51,127 nt of DNA from Acidimicrobiaceae bacterium (GTDB taxonomy: Bacteria > Actinomycetota > Acidimicrobiia > Acidimicrobiales > RAAP-2). A program made the position numbers and the translations under genes. Positions 27,789 through 37,128 of the stretch are shown piece after piece. The first letter of the stretch is position 1. Every line of letters begins with the position of its first letter. Location: NCBI GenBank assembly GCA_003169675.1, contig PNAT01000085.1, positions 1,038 to 52,164 of the forward strand. The letters are read 5' to 3'. Below the pieces are notes generated by a model that was given only the letters and a program-made list of their open reading frames with translations, was not told the DNA's origin and did no database searches.

Positions 27789-28325
27789 TTGGGACCACGC
27801 ACACGTGGAGTGCGAGAGCGTCGACGCAAGGCCGATGAATCTGGCGCGGAGACGGTCGAGTTCGCCATCGTCGTGGTCCTGCTCGTCATGCTTGTCTACG
27901 GCATCATCTCATTTGGCCTGATCCTGGGCGGCAAGGTCACGATCACCCAGGCCACCGCCGACGGTGCACGGGCGGGGATCGTGCTCACGACACAATCAGC
28001 TGCGGAGACGGCAGCCGTGACCCAGGCGGCCAACGATCTGGGCTGGCTCGGACTCGGATCTTGCACCTCTGGCACAAAGATGTCCTGCCTGACCAACGGC
28101 ACCACGTGCCCATCGGCATATCAATCCGACGGGGTGTACATGTGCGTCAGCGCGACCGAGGCCGCCTGCGCGTCCAATGCCTCGAACACCTGCCTCAATG
28201 TGGGGCTCACCTACTACTACGCCAACGATCCGCTCTTCCCGGAAGCCCCAGGCCTGAACGTCATCACACCGTCCACCCTGGCGTCCACCTCGACACTGCA
28301 AGTGTCGACCCCCACGTCGTCATGA
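27789..28325 (+). CDS. TadE-like pseudopilin
   Basis: 178 residues from a TTG start that follows GGAGGGAG by about 8 nt; the track start at 27723 lacks such a site. The N-terminus has a pseudopilin cleavage site, ESG before AETVEFAIVVVLLVMLVYGI, with Glu at +5 and Phe at +6. The rest is a secreted domain with six cysteines (for example SCTSGTKMSC). It is a minor pilin of the Tad pilus and overlaps the next gene as ATGA. Confidence 0.88.
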   Translation: MGPRTRGVRERRRKADESGAETVEFAIVVVLLVMLVYGIISFGLILGGKVTITQATADGARAGIVLTTQSAAETAAVTQAANDLGWLGLGSCTSGTKMSCLTNGTTCPSAYQSDGVYMCVSATEAACASNASNTCLNVGLTYYYANDPLFPEAPGLNVITPSTLASTSTLQVSTPTSS

Positions 28326-29911
28326 GATTCGCTTCCTCTCTGCGCCGGTCAAGCCAACGTCGGAGTGACGACGAGCGCGGGGCCACCCTCATCATCGTCG
28401 GCGTCTGCTCGGTTCTCTTCATCTGGGCCGGCGCCTTCGCCGTCGATCTCGGCATCCAAACCGTGGGCAACCGCCAGCTGCAGACAGTTGCCGATGCGGG
28501 TGCACTCGATGCCGCCCGCTACATCTACGTGTCCGGAGCCAATCTCCAGACAGAAGCACAGCGTGGGGCGACCGACAACGGTTCAACTGCCAACATCGCG
28601 GCGGCGCTGGGCTACTGGACGGGGACCCAGTTCCAGCCGCAAGCGGGTCATTGCTCGCTCACCACCCCCTCGGCCTATCCCCCTTGCAATGCGGTGTCGG
28701 TAACCGCAGGGGAACCCGTCCCTGAACTCTTCCATGGCGGGAGTGCCCCGCTCAGCCGTTCCGCCATTGGCGCCATCAACGGACCGCCCTGTCCAGGTGG
28801 TAGCGGAGGTGGTGGTGGAGGTGGTGGTGGAGGTAGTTGGACAGGAGGAGGCATCGCCACGTTCTCCATCGGGACGTATCTGGCCTCGTTCAACACCCAG
28901 CAATCGGCCGTCCTCAACGTGCTCCTGGGAGCACTCGGGACCTCGGCCAACGTCACGGCGGTGGGCTATGCCGGACTGGCCAGCTCCAATGTGACGTTGC
29001 TCCAACTCATCAACGCCTCGGCGGGTGTGCTCACTCCCACCAATATCCTCACCACGTCACTAACTGCGAAACAGTGGGTCGTCCTCTTCGCCACCGTGAC
29101 CGGCAACCCGTACCTCTCTTCCTCCTTCCTGGGCGGAACGGTCAGCGCAGCGACATCGGCGTCCTTGTCGCAAATGGCGTCCATCGATGGATCGACCTGC
29201 TCGAGCGGGTCCCTCTCCTCATCGGCGCTGGCAACCAGCATCAACGTCTTGCAGACGCTCACCACCGAAGCCGAGGTCGCCAACGGAAACAACGTGCTCG
29301 ATGTCACGGCAGCCCTGAGTCTGCCCAACGTGTCGTCCGCCGCACTCGCCCTCAGCCTGATCCAGATTCCACAAGTTGGCTACGGTGCCGTCGGCACCAC
29401 GGTCTCAACGAGCCAGATCAATGCCGACCTGCAACTGACGCTGGGTCTCGGGCTTGGCGTGCTGGACGTTCCGGTCAACGCCGCCCTGGGCACGGCCACC
29501 CTGAAAACAGTCACCTGCGTCAACAACGCCATGACGTCGACCAAGATCAATGCCAGCACGACTGCGGCGTCGGGCACCGTCACCGTTCTCGGCAGCACTC
29601 TGGCCAGCCTGGCCGTCTCGGGGGCCGGACCGAGCCTGCTGGGCTACGGCGCCGCCGTCGTTCCACCGACGGCGTCTACGGCCTCCGCCGACACCAACCC
29701 GATCACCATCGGCACCACCACACCCACGATCTCCTTCAATAACGTCAATAATGGGCTTCTGAACCTGTCCCAACAAGCCGTGGTGGATCCGCTCCTCACC
29801 ACCCTGAGTTCCGCCCTCGGGCCGGTCCTCCAGGCGGCCGGTGTGAATGTGGCGGGCGCCGAGGTGACCGATCTCCATACTCAGTGCGCCGACGTCACCC
29901 TGGTGAATTGA
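28322..29911 (+). CDS. TadG-like pilus-associated protein
   Basis: 529 residues from the ATG overlapping the tadE stop; the track's longer frame is spurious. The N-terminus DERGATLIIVGVCSVLFIWA with AFAVDLG and ADAGALDAARYI is the Flp-pilus-assembly TadE/G-like hallmark. A poly-Gly linker at about residues 158-170 (GSGGGGGGGGGGSW) separates it from a long Ser/Thr/Ala-rich secreted region. It has no Glu at +5 of the RG site, so processing like a pilin is uncertain. Confidence 0.85.
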   Translation: MRFASSLRRSSQRRSDDERGATLIIVGVCSVLFIWAGAFAVDLGIQTVGNRQLQTVADAGALDAARYIYVSGANLQTEAQRGATDNGSTANIAAALGYWTGTQFQPQAGHCSLTTPSAYPPCNAVSVTAGEPVPELFHGGSAPLSRSAIGAINGPPCPGGSGGGGGGGGGGSWTGGGIATFSIGTYLASFNTQQSAVLNVLLGALGTSANVTAVGYAGLASSNVTLLQLINASAGVLTPTNILTTSLTAKQWVVLFATVTGNPYLSSSFLGGTVSAATSASLSQMASIDGSTCSSGSLSSSALATSINVLQTLTTEAEVANGNNVLDVTAALSLPNVSSAALALSLIQIPQVGYGAVGTTVSTSQINADLQLTLGLGLGVLDVPVNAALGTATLKTVTCVNNAMTSTKINASTTAASGTVTVLGSTLASLAVSGAGPSLLGYGAAVVPPTASTASADTNPITIGTTTPTISFNNVNNGLLNLSQQAVVDPLLTTLSSALGPVLQAAGVNVAGAEVTDLHTQCADVTLVN

Positions 29912-30582
29912 GCGCGCATCTGGCCCTCCTCGGAGGCGCCGCCATCGGCATGGCGACCGGAGCCCTCCTGATCCCCTTGACCCGGCGCGAGCTGGCCACC
30001 GCCGTTGCCCGATCGTCGCCAGACACCGCCCCAGCGACGCAGAAGGTGGCCCACTGGCATCGGATCACCCTGGTTGCCGTTTCGGGGCTGCTCCCCGGAA
30101 TCGTCCTCTTCAATGTGGGTTGGTCGATCATTGCCGTGACGCCATTGCTGCTCCTGCTGGGGTTGATCCAGTTGGCCTACTGCGACGTCACTCGGCGCCT
30201 CCTGCCCAAGACCATGGTCTACGCCATCAGTCTGGCTGTGGTGGTCAGCGGCATCGTGATCGCCGGCGTTACCCACGAATGGAAGCGCCTTCTGATGGCG
30301 TCGCTGGGTGCGCTGGGCTTCTTCGTCGTGCTCTTCGTGATGAACCTGGTCAATCCCAAATGGATGGCCTTCGGTGACGTGCGCTTGTCGGCCGCGGTCG
30401 GATTCGGCCTGGCCTGGGTCAGCCCCATGGCCCTGCTGGAAGGATTCTTCCTGGCCAACTTGCTGGCGGCCGTCGTCGGGTTGACCCTCATCGCCGTCCA
30501 CCGGGCGGATCGCCGGTCGGCGCTGCCCTTCGGCTTCTACCTGGCCCTGGGGGCCGGCGTCACCATCCTCGCCTGGAGTTAG
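29884..30582 (+). CDS. Type IV prepilin peptidase (A24 family)
   Basis: A multi-pass membrane aspartyl protease with both catalytic aspartates: CDVTRRLLPK and FGDVRLSAAVG. It lacks the N-terminal methyltransferase/zinc domain of PilD, as is usual for CpaA/TadV-type enzymes. It should cleave the three Flp prepilins and TadE after Gly. The start is uncertain: GTG at 29884 or TTG at 29908, which overlaps the tadG stop. It is convergent with the L,D-transpeptidase gene; their stop codons overlap. Confidence 0.9.
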   Translation: MRRRHPGELSAHLALLGGAAIGMATGALLIPLTRRELATAVARSSPDTAPATQKVAHWHRITLVAVSGLLPGIVLFNVGWSIIAVTPLLLLLGLIQLAYCDVTRRLLPKTMVYAISLAVVVSGIVIAGVTHEWKRLLMASLGALGFFVVLFVMNLVNPKWMAFGDVRLSAAVGFGLAWVSPMALLEGFFLANLLAAVVGLTLIAVHRADRRSALPFGFYLALGAGVTILAWS

Positions 30583-32096
30583 ACGACGGTGACGACCGTC
30601 CCGATCTGGGTGTACTGCCAAACCACAGCGGCCGCATCCAAGGGCAGCTCAATGCATCCGAGGCTCTGGGGAATCCCGTAGGCCGATCGGGGGATGTAGT
30701 GCAGCGCATCGCCTCCGTTGAAATAGGACACGTACTGCACCGGATCGGCATAGGCCGTCCCGCTGGGATTGGTACCTCGCATGACCTGGTTGCGGTAGCG
30801 CTGGTAGACCGGGTATGAGCCCAACGCCGTCGGTGTGCCGGCCCCACCCGTACTGACCGGGGTCTGCTCGACCTCCACCCCGTTCTCCCACACCGTCAGC
30901 GATTCGGGAGACTGCTCAGTGGCCAGCGCGTAGGCGAACCCGTTCGGGTTGGCACCTGGGCCGGTCGGATTTCCGGCCGCGGTCTGCAGCGCGCTGATCT
31001 CGGCACTCGAGATAGTACCGTCAATGGACAGTCCGATCTCGGCCTCAAAGGCCATGATCTCCCCTCGGGCAATGGCCCCGTTCTGGCCGGGCGACCAGAT
31101 GGCCGCCAGGGTGGGTTGCGGGGTCCAGCGCCAGGCGAACCCCAGCGGGGACCAGCTCAGGGGACCGTACCCCAGACCGGCCAGCACTTCCTCCTGACCC
31201 GAGACGGTGGTCAAGGGATCGGTGGCGCCGTAGGCGATCCAATACCCCTGCGGCCGCGCCGCCATGCCGACGACCGGCGCCGTCAGCGGCGCACCGGTCC
31301 CCGAACCGTAGAAATTGGCATTGCCGAAATCGAAGATCCCACCGTCGGAAGCAACCATGCGGTAGCCGCCGCCGTCGGAGGTGGCCGTCATCCCCACCAC
31401 TGGCTCGACCAGGTGGGTGCCGCCCATGCTGCCGTGGAATCCGGCGTCACCAAAACTGAAGATGCCGCCATCGGAGGCGACCAGCCAGTACCCGTTCCCG
31501 CTGGGTGTTGCGGCCATGCCGTCGACGGGTTCATTGAGCCGCGTGCCACCCATGCTGCCGAGGAAGGCGGCGTCGCCAAAACTGAAGATGCCGCCATCGG
31601 AGGCGACCAGCCAGTACCCGTTCCCGCTCGGCGTGGGCGCCATACCGACGATGGGCTTGTTCAAGACCAACGCTCCCGTCGACCCATAGAACTGCGCTCC
31701 CCCGAACGTGAAGATCCCGCCGTCACCACCCACGAGCCAGTAGCCGTTGCCCGAAGGCGTGGCGGCGAGGCCGATGATGGGTGAGTTCAAAGAGGATGTA
31801 ATGGACCCGAAACCCTGGGCATCGCCTTCTGTCGACACCTGGCCGGCCGCATTGGCAACCCAGTAACCGTTGCCCGAAGGAGTGGCGGCGATGCCGGTGA
31901 GGGGACCCGGCAGCCCGGATTGGTTGCCCACCACCCCAGAGGCCGAGCCAAAGGCCAGGACGGTATTGGACGCGCTGGCGCCGTCGGCAAATGCCGTCTG
32001 GTTCAGGCCGCCCGCCAGCACGGTGAGGCCGGGCAAGAAGAGTGCGGCGACCAGAACCGTGCGGATACGGGTCAATCCTCTGCGGTGATGTGCCAT
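30579..32096 (-). CDS. Secreted L,D-transpeptidase with 42-residue propeller repeats
   Basis: 505 residues from the ATG at 32096, giving a clear signal peptide (TVLVAALFLPGLTVLAGG). Residues about 45-310 are tandem 42-residue repeats of the type [19 protein letters not shown], probably blades of a beta-propeller. A peptidoglycan-binding-like segment (GEIMAFEAEIGLSIDGTISS) precedes the YkuD domain: LHYIPRSAYGIPQSLGCIEL. Catalytic His and Cys are present; the Arg usual after GCI/V is Glu. It should cross-link peptidoglycan outside the membrane. Its place next to the pilus genes may reflect wall remodelling for pilus passage. Confidence 0.88.
   Translation of the reverse strand: MAHHRRGLTRIRTVLVAALFLPGLTVLAGGLNQTAFADGASASNTVLAFGSASGVVGNQSGLPGPLTGIAATPSGNGYWVANAAGQVSTEGDAQGFGSITSSLNSPIIGLAATPSGNGYWLVGGDGGIFTFGGAQFYGSTGALVLNKPIVGMAPTPSGNGYWLVASDGGIFSFGDAAFLGSMGGTRLNEPVDGMAATPSGNGYWLVASDGGIFSFGDAGFHGSMGGTHLVEPVVGMTATSDGGGYRMVASDGGIFDFGNANFYGSGTGAPLTAPVVGMAARPQGYWIAYGATDPLTTVSGQEEVLAGLGYGPLSWSPLGFAWRWTPQPTLAAIWSPGQNGAIARGEIMAFEAEIGLSIDGTISSAEISALQTAAGNPTGPGANPNGFAYALATEQSPESLTVWENGVEVEQTPVSTGGAGTPTALGSYPVYQRYRNQVMRGTNPSGTAYADPVQYVSYFNGGDALHYIPRSAYGIPQSLGCIELPLDAAAVVWQYTQIGTVVTVV
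31450..31628. repeat. 53-bp identical direct repeat within the propeller region
   Basis: Positions 31450-31502 and 31576-31628 are identical over 53 bp with a 126-bp period, equal to one 42-residue blade. Exact DNA identity implies recent duplication or gene conversion of blades. Confidence 0.85.
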
Positions 32097-32207
32097 GGTG
32101 CTCTCGATTTCCAAGGGATCGGCCAGAGGGTGGCCTGGTGGCCCGGGACGATACGTGTCCCCTAGGCGCCCGGGCACGCGGCGGGGATCAGGGTGGTGCC
32201 TGAAGAC

Positions 32208-33569
32208 CTAAATGACCTTGACGTTCTGCGCTTCCTCGCCCTTGCGCCCCGGAGCGATGGTGAACTCCACGCTGTCACCCTCGGCCAGGCCCTGACGCTC
32301 CGTGCCTTCGATCTGTGAGTGGTGCACGAACAGGTCCTCCCCGCCCTCGCGGGCCAAGAAGCCGTAGCCGCGGGCGCCGTTGAAGAACTTCACCGTCCCG
32401 GTCATCATGGAGGGGTTGGCCTTGACCTTGGACGGCTGCACTGCCTGGGTGGGCATGGGTGTCGAGAACGGGGCGAAGAGGCGCTGCTCAAGGCCGAGGG
32501 CCCGTTGGACGCCAAGCATGTCCTTCTTCTGTTCATCGGTGACCAGCGTCACCACGGTGCCGGTGCGCCCGGCCCGGCCGGTCCGGCCTGAGCGGTGCAC
32601 GTAGTCGGTGTGGTCCGCCGGTGGGTCGAAGTGGACCACGCAGGGCAGGTCGTCGACGTGAATGCCGCGGGCCACCACATCGGTGGCCACCAGCGCGTCG
32701 GCCCGGCCCCGGGCAAAGGAGTCCAGGGCCCGCTCCCGCTGGCCTTGCGTGCGGTCGCCATGCATGGGCACCGCTCGCACCCCTTGCGCCTGAAGTTGGC
32801 GCACCACGCGATCGGCACCCCTCTTGGTGCGGCAGAAGACGAACGCCTGCCCGTGGTTGGAGATCAACTTGGCAGTGATGGCCACCCGCTCGGCCCGGTC
32901 CACCTTCCAGAAGTGGTGGGTCACATCGGCCTTCTCGTCCTCGTCGGCCTCGATGTTGACCCGGACCGGGTCGTGTTGGTAATTGCGGATGATCGATTCG
33001 ACCTCGCGACCGATGGTGGCCGAGAACAAGAGGACCTGGCGGTCAGGTGATGTCTGGTCCAGCAATCTCTTCACGGACGGCAGGAATCCCATGTCCGACA
33101 TCCGGTCGGCCTCGTCGAGGACCACTGTGGTCACATCGTCGAGGAGGACGTCACCACGCTCAATGAGGTCTTCCAGGCGCCCGGGGCAGGCCACGACGAC
33201 ATTGACTCCCTTGTGCAGGGCGCGGACCTGGTCGCGGTAGCCCGTGCCGCCGAAGATGGACACGACCCGATTGCTGTCGCGACCGAGGAGGGTGCCCAGG
33301 ACGGCATGGACCTGAGAGGCCAGCTCGCGGGTGGGCACGAGTATGAGTGCCTTGGGCCGCCGTGGGCGCGACTGTTCCATTTTGGCCACGATCGGCATGC
33401 CGAAGGCCAGGGTCTTGCCCGAGCCGGTGGGAGCCTTGCCACAGATGTCGCGGCCGGCCAGTGCGGGTGGAATGGTGGCCGTCTGGATGGGAAGGGGGCA
33501 ATTGATGCCCAGCTTCTCCAGGCGCGCATTGACAGCCGCGGAAACACCAAGATCAGTAAAGGAAGAAAT
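32208..33569 (-). CDS. DEAD-box RNA helicase with C-terminal cold-shock domain
   Basis: Helicase motifs in order: PTGSGKT, PTRELA, PGRLEDL, VLDEADRM, FSATIG, FCRTKRGAD, VATDVVARGI and HRSGRTGRAGRTG. The last 65 residues are a complete cold-shock domain (GTVKFFNGARGYGFL, DLFVHHSQIEG) with both RNA-binding motifs. The conserved N-terminus (SSFTDLGVSAAV) begins with no ATG, GTG or TTG nearby; an ATT at 33569 sits 7 nt after CTGGAG and is the best start. A TTG at 33653 is the alternative. It would unwind structured RNA, likely in the cold. Confidence 0.9.
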   Translation of the reverse strand: MSSFTDLGVSAAVNARLEKLGINCPLPIQTATIPPALAGRDICGKAPTGSGKTLAFGMPIVAKMEQSRPRRPKALILVPTRELASQVHAVLGTLLGRDSNRVVSIFGGTGYRDQVRALHKGVNVVVACPGRLEDLIERGDVLLDDVTTVVLDEADRMSDMGFLPSVKRLLDQTSPDRQVLLFSATIGREVESIIRNYQHDPVRVNIEADEDEKADVTHHFWKVDRAERVAITAKLISNHGQAFVFCRTKRGADRVVRQLQAQGVRAVPMHGDRTQGQRERALDSFARGRADALVATDVVARGIHVDDLPCVVHFDPPADHTDYVHRSGRTGRAGRTGTVVTLVTDEQKKDMLGVQRALGLEQRLFAPFSTPMPTQAVQPSKVKANPSMMTGTVKFFNGARGYGFLAREGGEDLFVHHSQIEGTERQGLAEGDSVEFTIAPGRKGEEAQNVKVI

Positions 33570-33703
33570 GACGAAACTCCAGTCGAGTGATGAACGGCCT
33601 ACTCGAACAGGATTTTCGAACGGGCCCCGCGAAACGATTCCTCGCGGCGCCAAACATGTTAGCAGAGCCGACAGCCATGGCCGGCGCGAGGTGGAATTGC
33701 AAA

Positions 33704-35125
33704 TTAACGAGGCGAGGCGTGGGGGGAGCCGGGCGCCACCCTGGGCCACGGCAGTTCCCGCTCAGCCACCACGGCCAGGTCCAGCAACAGCTGCTCGCGG
33801 TGATGGCCCGCCAACACTTGCAAGCCGACAGGAAGTCCATCGACCTGCCCGCCCGGGATACTCGTGGCAGGGCTTCCATTGAGGTTCGAGGGTGCGGTAA
33901 GCGCGGCCTGGTTCATGATGGCCCGGGTGAAACCGAGTTCGTCAATGAGGTCGGCCCCCTTGATGGTCGAAGGAGGGGGGCCCTCGGCCACGAATGCCAC
34001 GTCGGGATTGGTTGAGCACATGATGAAGTCGGCCTGGTCGAACAGGTCGGCCATGGCTTCGTTGAGCTGCCGGCGGTACGACTCGATGGAGGCCGCCTTC
34101 TCAAGCGTGTAGCGCTTCATGGCACCTTCCAGGCCCTTCCGCATCATCGCCGACATCTCATCGGCCCGGTCCGGGTAGGCACTGCCCAAGTCGGCCAGGA
34201 AGGCCGGCTGGTTCGCCATGGCCCACTGGCCGCGCAGCGGCGGGAGGACGGGGCTTACCGTGACAACCTTCAACCCAGCTACGTCAGCCAGATGCTCCGC
34301 CGTCGCCATCACCAGATCGGCCACCTCGGACCGGACCCGGGCGATGCCCAATTCGGGGAGGATGGCCACGGTCATACCCGCCAGGTCATGGCTACCGAGT
34401 CCGGCCTCCCAGCCACCCACGGCGGGAAGGCTCAGTGGATCACGTTGGTCGAAGCCGTTGCACGCATCGAAATACCGCGCCGTATCCCGCACCGATCTGG
34501 TCAGGCAACCGAGAGCCGTCGTTCTCGGCGTGTTGCTGGCCTGGGGACCTTTTGGTATTCGGCCGTAGGTTGCCTTCAGCCCGAAGAGCCCGGTGAACCC
34601 CGCCGGGATCCTGATCGACCCTCCACCGTCACTGCCGGTAGCGATGGGCAGGAGGCCACCGGCCACGGCGGCTGCCGTGCCGCCTGACGATCCACCCGGT
34701 GTGCACTCCTGGTTCCATGGGTTACGCGTCGTCCCGTGTAATTCGGTCGACGTGCAATTGATGCCGCCGAATTCACTGGCTGTCGTCTGCGCCGCCAGGA
34801 TGGCGCCGGTGGCACGGAGTCGCCGTAGTGAGGTGTCGTCGTGATCGGCGAGGCGATCCTTAAAGAGCATGGACGCCTGGGTGTAGGGCCAGCCCTCGAC
34901 CTTCTCCAACTCCTTGACGCCGAAGGGGACTCCACCGAAGGGCAGCGACACGTCGGCGCTCCTGGCCGCCTCCCGGGCCCGGCCGAAATCGGTGTGACTG
35001 AAGGCATTCAACGGTGATGCCTCAATGGCGTCTATGCAGGCCTCGAGCGCCTCGAGGGGGGAGAGGTCCTTGGCCCGGAAGGCATCGACCAGGCTGCAGG
35101 CATCGTCCAACCATGGTGTCGTCAT
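33704..35125 (-). CDS. Amidase signature family hydrolase
   Basis: 473 residues with the amidase signature GGSSGGTAAAVAGGLLP, catalytic Lys in GVKELEK, and the Ser-cisSer-Lys partners in TPGGSSGG and GSDGGGSIRIPA. The last residues include GGQVDGLPVGLQVLAG, typical of the family. The substrate cannot be told from sequence; the lack of linked gatB/gatC argues against the tRNA amidotransferase. It is divergent from the D-threonine-aldolase-like gene (95 bp apart). Confidence 0.9.
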   Translation of the reverse strand: MTTPWLDDACSLVDAFRAKDLSPLEALEACIDAIEASPLNAFSHTDFGRAREAARSADVSLPFGGVPFGVKELEKVEGWPYTQASMLFKDRLADHDDTSLRRLRATGAILAAQTTASEFGGINCTSTELHGTTRNPWNQECTPGGSSGGTAAAVAGGLLPIATGSDGGGSIRIPAGFTGLFGLKATYGRIPKGPQASNTPRTTALGCLTRSVRDTARYFDACNGFDQRDPLSLPAVGGWEAGLGSHDLAGMTVAILPELGIARVRSEVADLVMATAEHLADVAGLKVVTVSPVLPPLRGQWAMANQPAFLADLGSAYPDRADEMSAMMRKGLEGAMKRYTLEKAASIESYRRQLNEAMADLFDQADFIMCSTNPDVAFVAEGPPPSTIKGADLIDELGFTRAIMNQAALTAPSNLNGSPATSIPGGQVDGLPVGLQVLAGHHREQLLLDLAVVAERELPWPRVAPGSPHASPR

Positions 35126-35219
35126 GAGCGCTGACGGTACTCCGTCCGTCCCCGCGGTGCCCGGTTGATCGCCTCTTCACCCGAGCCGGCCCCTCGTGCA
35201 GTCGGTACGCTGCCACCGC

Positions 35220-36212
35220 ATGGAGACCGGAGAGCTGACCACTCCTGCCCTGCTGGTGGATCGTGACCGGCTGGAGGGCAATCTGGCCACCATGGCTGAG
35301 GCACTTCCGGGCGATCGACTACGCCCTCACGTGAAGGCGCACAAGTGCACGGCCCTGGCCGCTCTTCAGGGCGAGCAGGGGCAGGTGGGATTCACGTGCG
35401 CCACCGTCGCCGAAATGGAGGGCATGGCTCGCGCCGGTCTGGGACAGGACCTCCTCCTGGCCAACGAGGTGGTTGACGCCACGCGACTGGGGACGCTCGT
35501 ACGCGCCGGCTCCCGGGTGACCCTCGCCGTGGACTCAGAGGAGACGATTGCCACCGCCGTAAGGTCCGGCGTGTCCGAGGTGGTCATCGATGTGAATGTC
35601 GGACTCCCCCGGTGTGGCTGCCGGCCCGAGGATGCCGGCCGTCTGGCCGAGTCGGCACGTGCCGGAGGCCTCACGGTGCGGGGCGTGATGGGCTACGAGG
35701 GCCACATTGTCGGTTTGGAGGATCGTTCCCAACGGACCGAGATGCTGAAGGACTCCATGGAGCTCCTCATGTCGGCCCACCAACACGTTGGGGGTGGCAT
35801 GATCTCAGCCGGCGGTACCGGGACCTATGACCTCAACCACTGGGCCACCGAGATCCAAGCCGGTTCGTACGCCCTGATGGACACCGCGTACGCCAAGTTG
35901 AACCTGCCCTTCGGCCAGGCACTTTCAGTGCTTTCCACCGTGATCTCTGTCTCCAAAGAGTGGGCGGTGGCTGACTGTGGGCTCAAGGCGTTAGGCATGG
36001 ACCACGGAGATCCCTCGGTCGAGGGTGCCGCCGTCTGGTTCTGTTCGGATGAGCACCTCACCTTCGCTCCTGAGGTCCCGCTGAAGGTGGGCGACCGAAT
36101 CCACGTCATCCCGGCTCACGTCGATCCCACCGTGGCCTATCACGAGCACCTACATCTGGTCGATGGACCTGACGTGATCGAGAGTTGGCCGGTGGACCTA
36201 CGCGGCTGGTGA
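35220..36212 (+). CDS. D-threonine aldolase/D-serine dehydratase-like PLP enzyme
   Basis: 330 residues from the ATG at 35220 (METGELTTPALLVDRDRL). An alanine-racemase-type barrel carries the PLP lysine in RPHVKAHKC, followed by a C-terminal domain with probable metal ligands in VIPAHVDPTVAYHEHLHLV. Such enzymes cleave D-threonine or related D-3-hydroxyamino acids, or dehydrate D-serine. The divergent amidase could supply or process related amides, but no pathway is evident. Confidence 0.85.
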   Translation: METGELTTPALLVDRDRLEGNLATMAEALPGDRLRPHVKAHKCTALAALQGEQGQVGFTCATVAEMEGMARAGLGQDLLLANEVVDATRLGTLVRAGSRVTLAVDSEETIATAVRSGVSEVVIDVNVGLPRCGCRPEDAGRLAESARAGGLTVRGVMGYEGHIVGLEDRSQRTEMLKDSMELLMSAHQHVGGGMISAGGTGTYDLNHWATEIQAGSYALMDTAYAKLNLPFGQALSVLSTVISVSKEWAVADCGLKALGMDHGDPSVEGAAVWFCSDEHLTFAPEVPLKVGDRIHVIPAHVDPTVAYHEHLHLVDGPDVIESWPVDLRGW

Positions 36213-36259
36213 ACCGCCGATCTTTGGGTCCAGCATGCTGACGCCTCTCTTGACGTCCC

Positions 36260-37057
36260 TCAGAGCTCGAGCGTTATGCTCACCGGGCAATGGTCACTTC
36301 CCATGATGTCGGGATGAACGTCCGCGGCGACAACGCTTGAACGCAGGCTCTCGGAGACCAAGAAGTAGTCGATGCGCCATCCGATATTGCGTGATCTGGC
36401 ATTGGCAAAGTTCGACCACCATGTGTAGAAGCCATTGCCCTCGTGAAAGAGACGGAAGGTATCAACGAAACCGGCATCGATGAAGTTCTGGAAGCCCAGG
36501 CGCTCCTCGTGGGTGAATCCTTTCTTCCCCATGTTGGCCTTGGGGTTGGCCAGGTCGTCGGGTGTGTGGGCCACGTTGAGATCCCCACAGAAGACAACCG
36601 GTTTCTTCTTCTCTAATTCCTTGGCGTACGCCAAGAATGCCGGGTCCCATTGTTGATGGCGCAGTTCCAGGCGACCCAAGTCCTCCTTGGCGTTCGGGGT
36701 GTACACGGTGACCAGACAGAAATCGTCATACTCGGCGGTGAGCACCCGTCCCTCGATATTCGGATCACCAAATCGATCGCCGACCACCCCATGCTGGTTG
36801 ATGACGTCAGCGGAGAGTCCATGGAACACCTCAAGGGGGGTGGTCTTGGAGAAGATCGCCGTGCCCGAATAACCCTTCTTCTCCGCAGAATTCCAATGCT
36901 CTTCATAACCGGTGAGGTCAATGACCGCCTGGGACTGTTGTGCCTTCGTCTCCTGCAGGCAGATCACGTCTGGCTGAAGTTCCTCCACAAACGGAGCGAA
37001 CAGCTCCTTGCGAACTACCGCTCGGATGCCATTGACATTCCATGAAACCAGCCGCAT
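36260..37057 (-). CDS. xth: Exodeoxyribonuclease III
   Basis: 265 residues of the exonuclease/endonuclease/phosphatase fold: WNVNGIRA, QETKAQQ, GYSGTAIFSK, GDLNVAHTPDDL, WRIDYFLVS and GSDHCPV. It acts in base-excision repair at abasic sites and 3' ends. The start at 37057 or the adjacent ATG at 37060 follows GAGG; the track frame to 37084 is too long. It is convergent with the preceding PLP enzyme. Confidence 0.93.
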   Translation of the reverse strand: MRLVSWNVNGIRAVVRKELFAPFVEELQPDVICLQETKAQQSQAVIDLTGYEEHWNSAEKKGYSGTAIFSKTTPLEVFHGLSADVINQHGVVGDRFGDPNIEGRVLTAEYDDFCLVTVYTPNAKEDLGRLELRHQQWDPAFLAYAKELEKKKPVVFCGDLNVAHTPDDLANPKANMGKKGFTHEERLGFQNFIDAGFVDTFRLFHEGNGFYTWWSNFANARSRNIGWRIDYFLVSESLRSSVVAADVHPDIMGSDHCPVSITLEL

Positions 37058-37128
37058 CATCACCTCACTTGAGCCACCGCCCACCTAAGGGTCGCAAGCT
37101 ACCAGCCCGGTCTCCGTACGTGAGCTGC

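Noticed and set aside
28799-28840. GGT/GGA triplet run in tadG as a phase-variable tract
   Set aside because: It is an in-frame triplet run encoding a glycine linker; length changes would not shift the frame, and no variation can be seen from one sequence.
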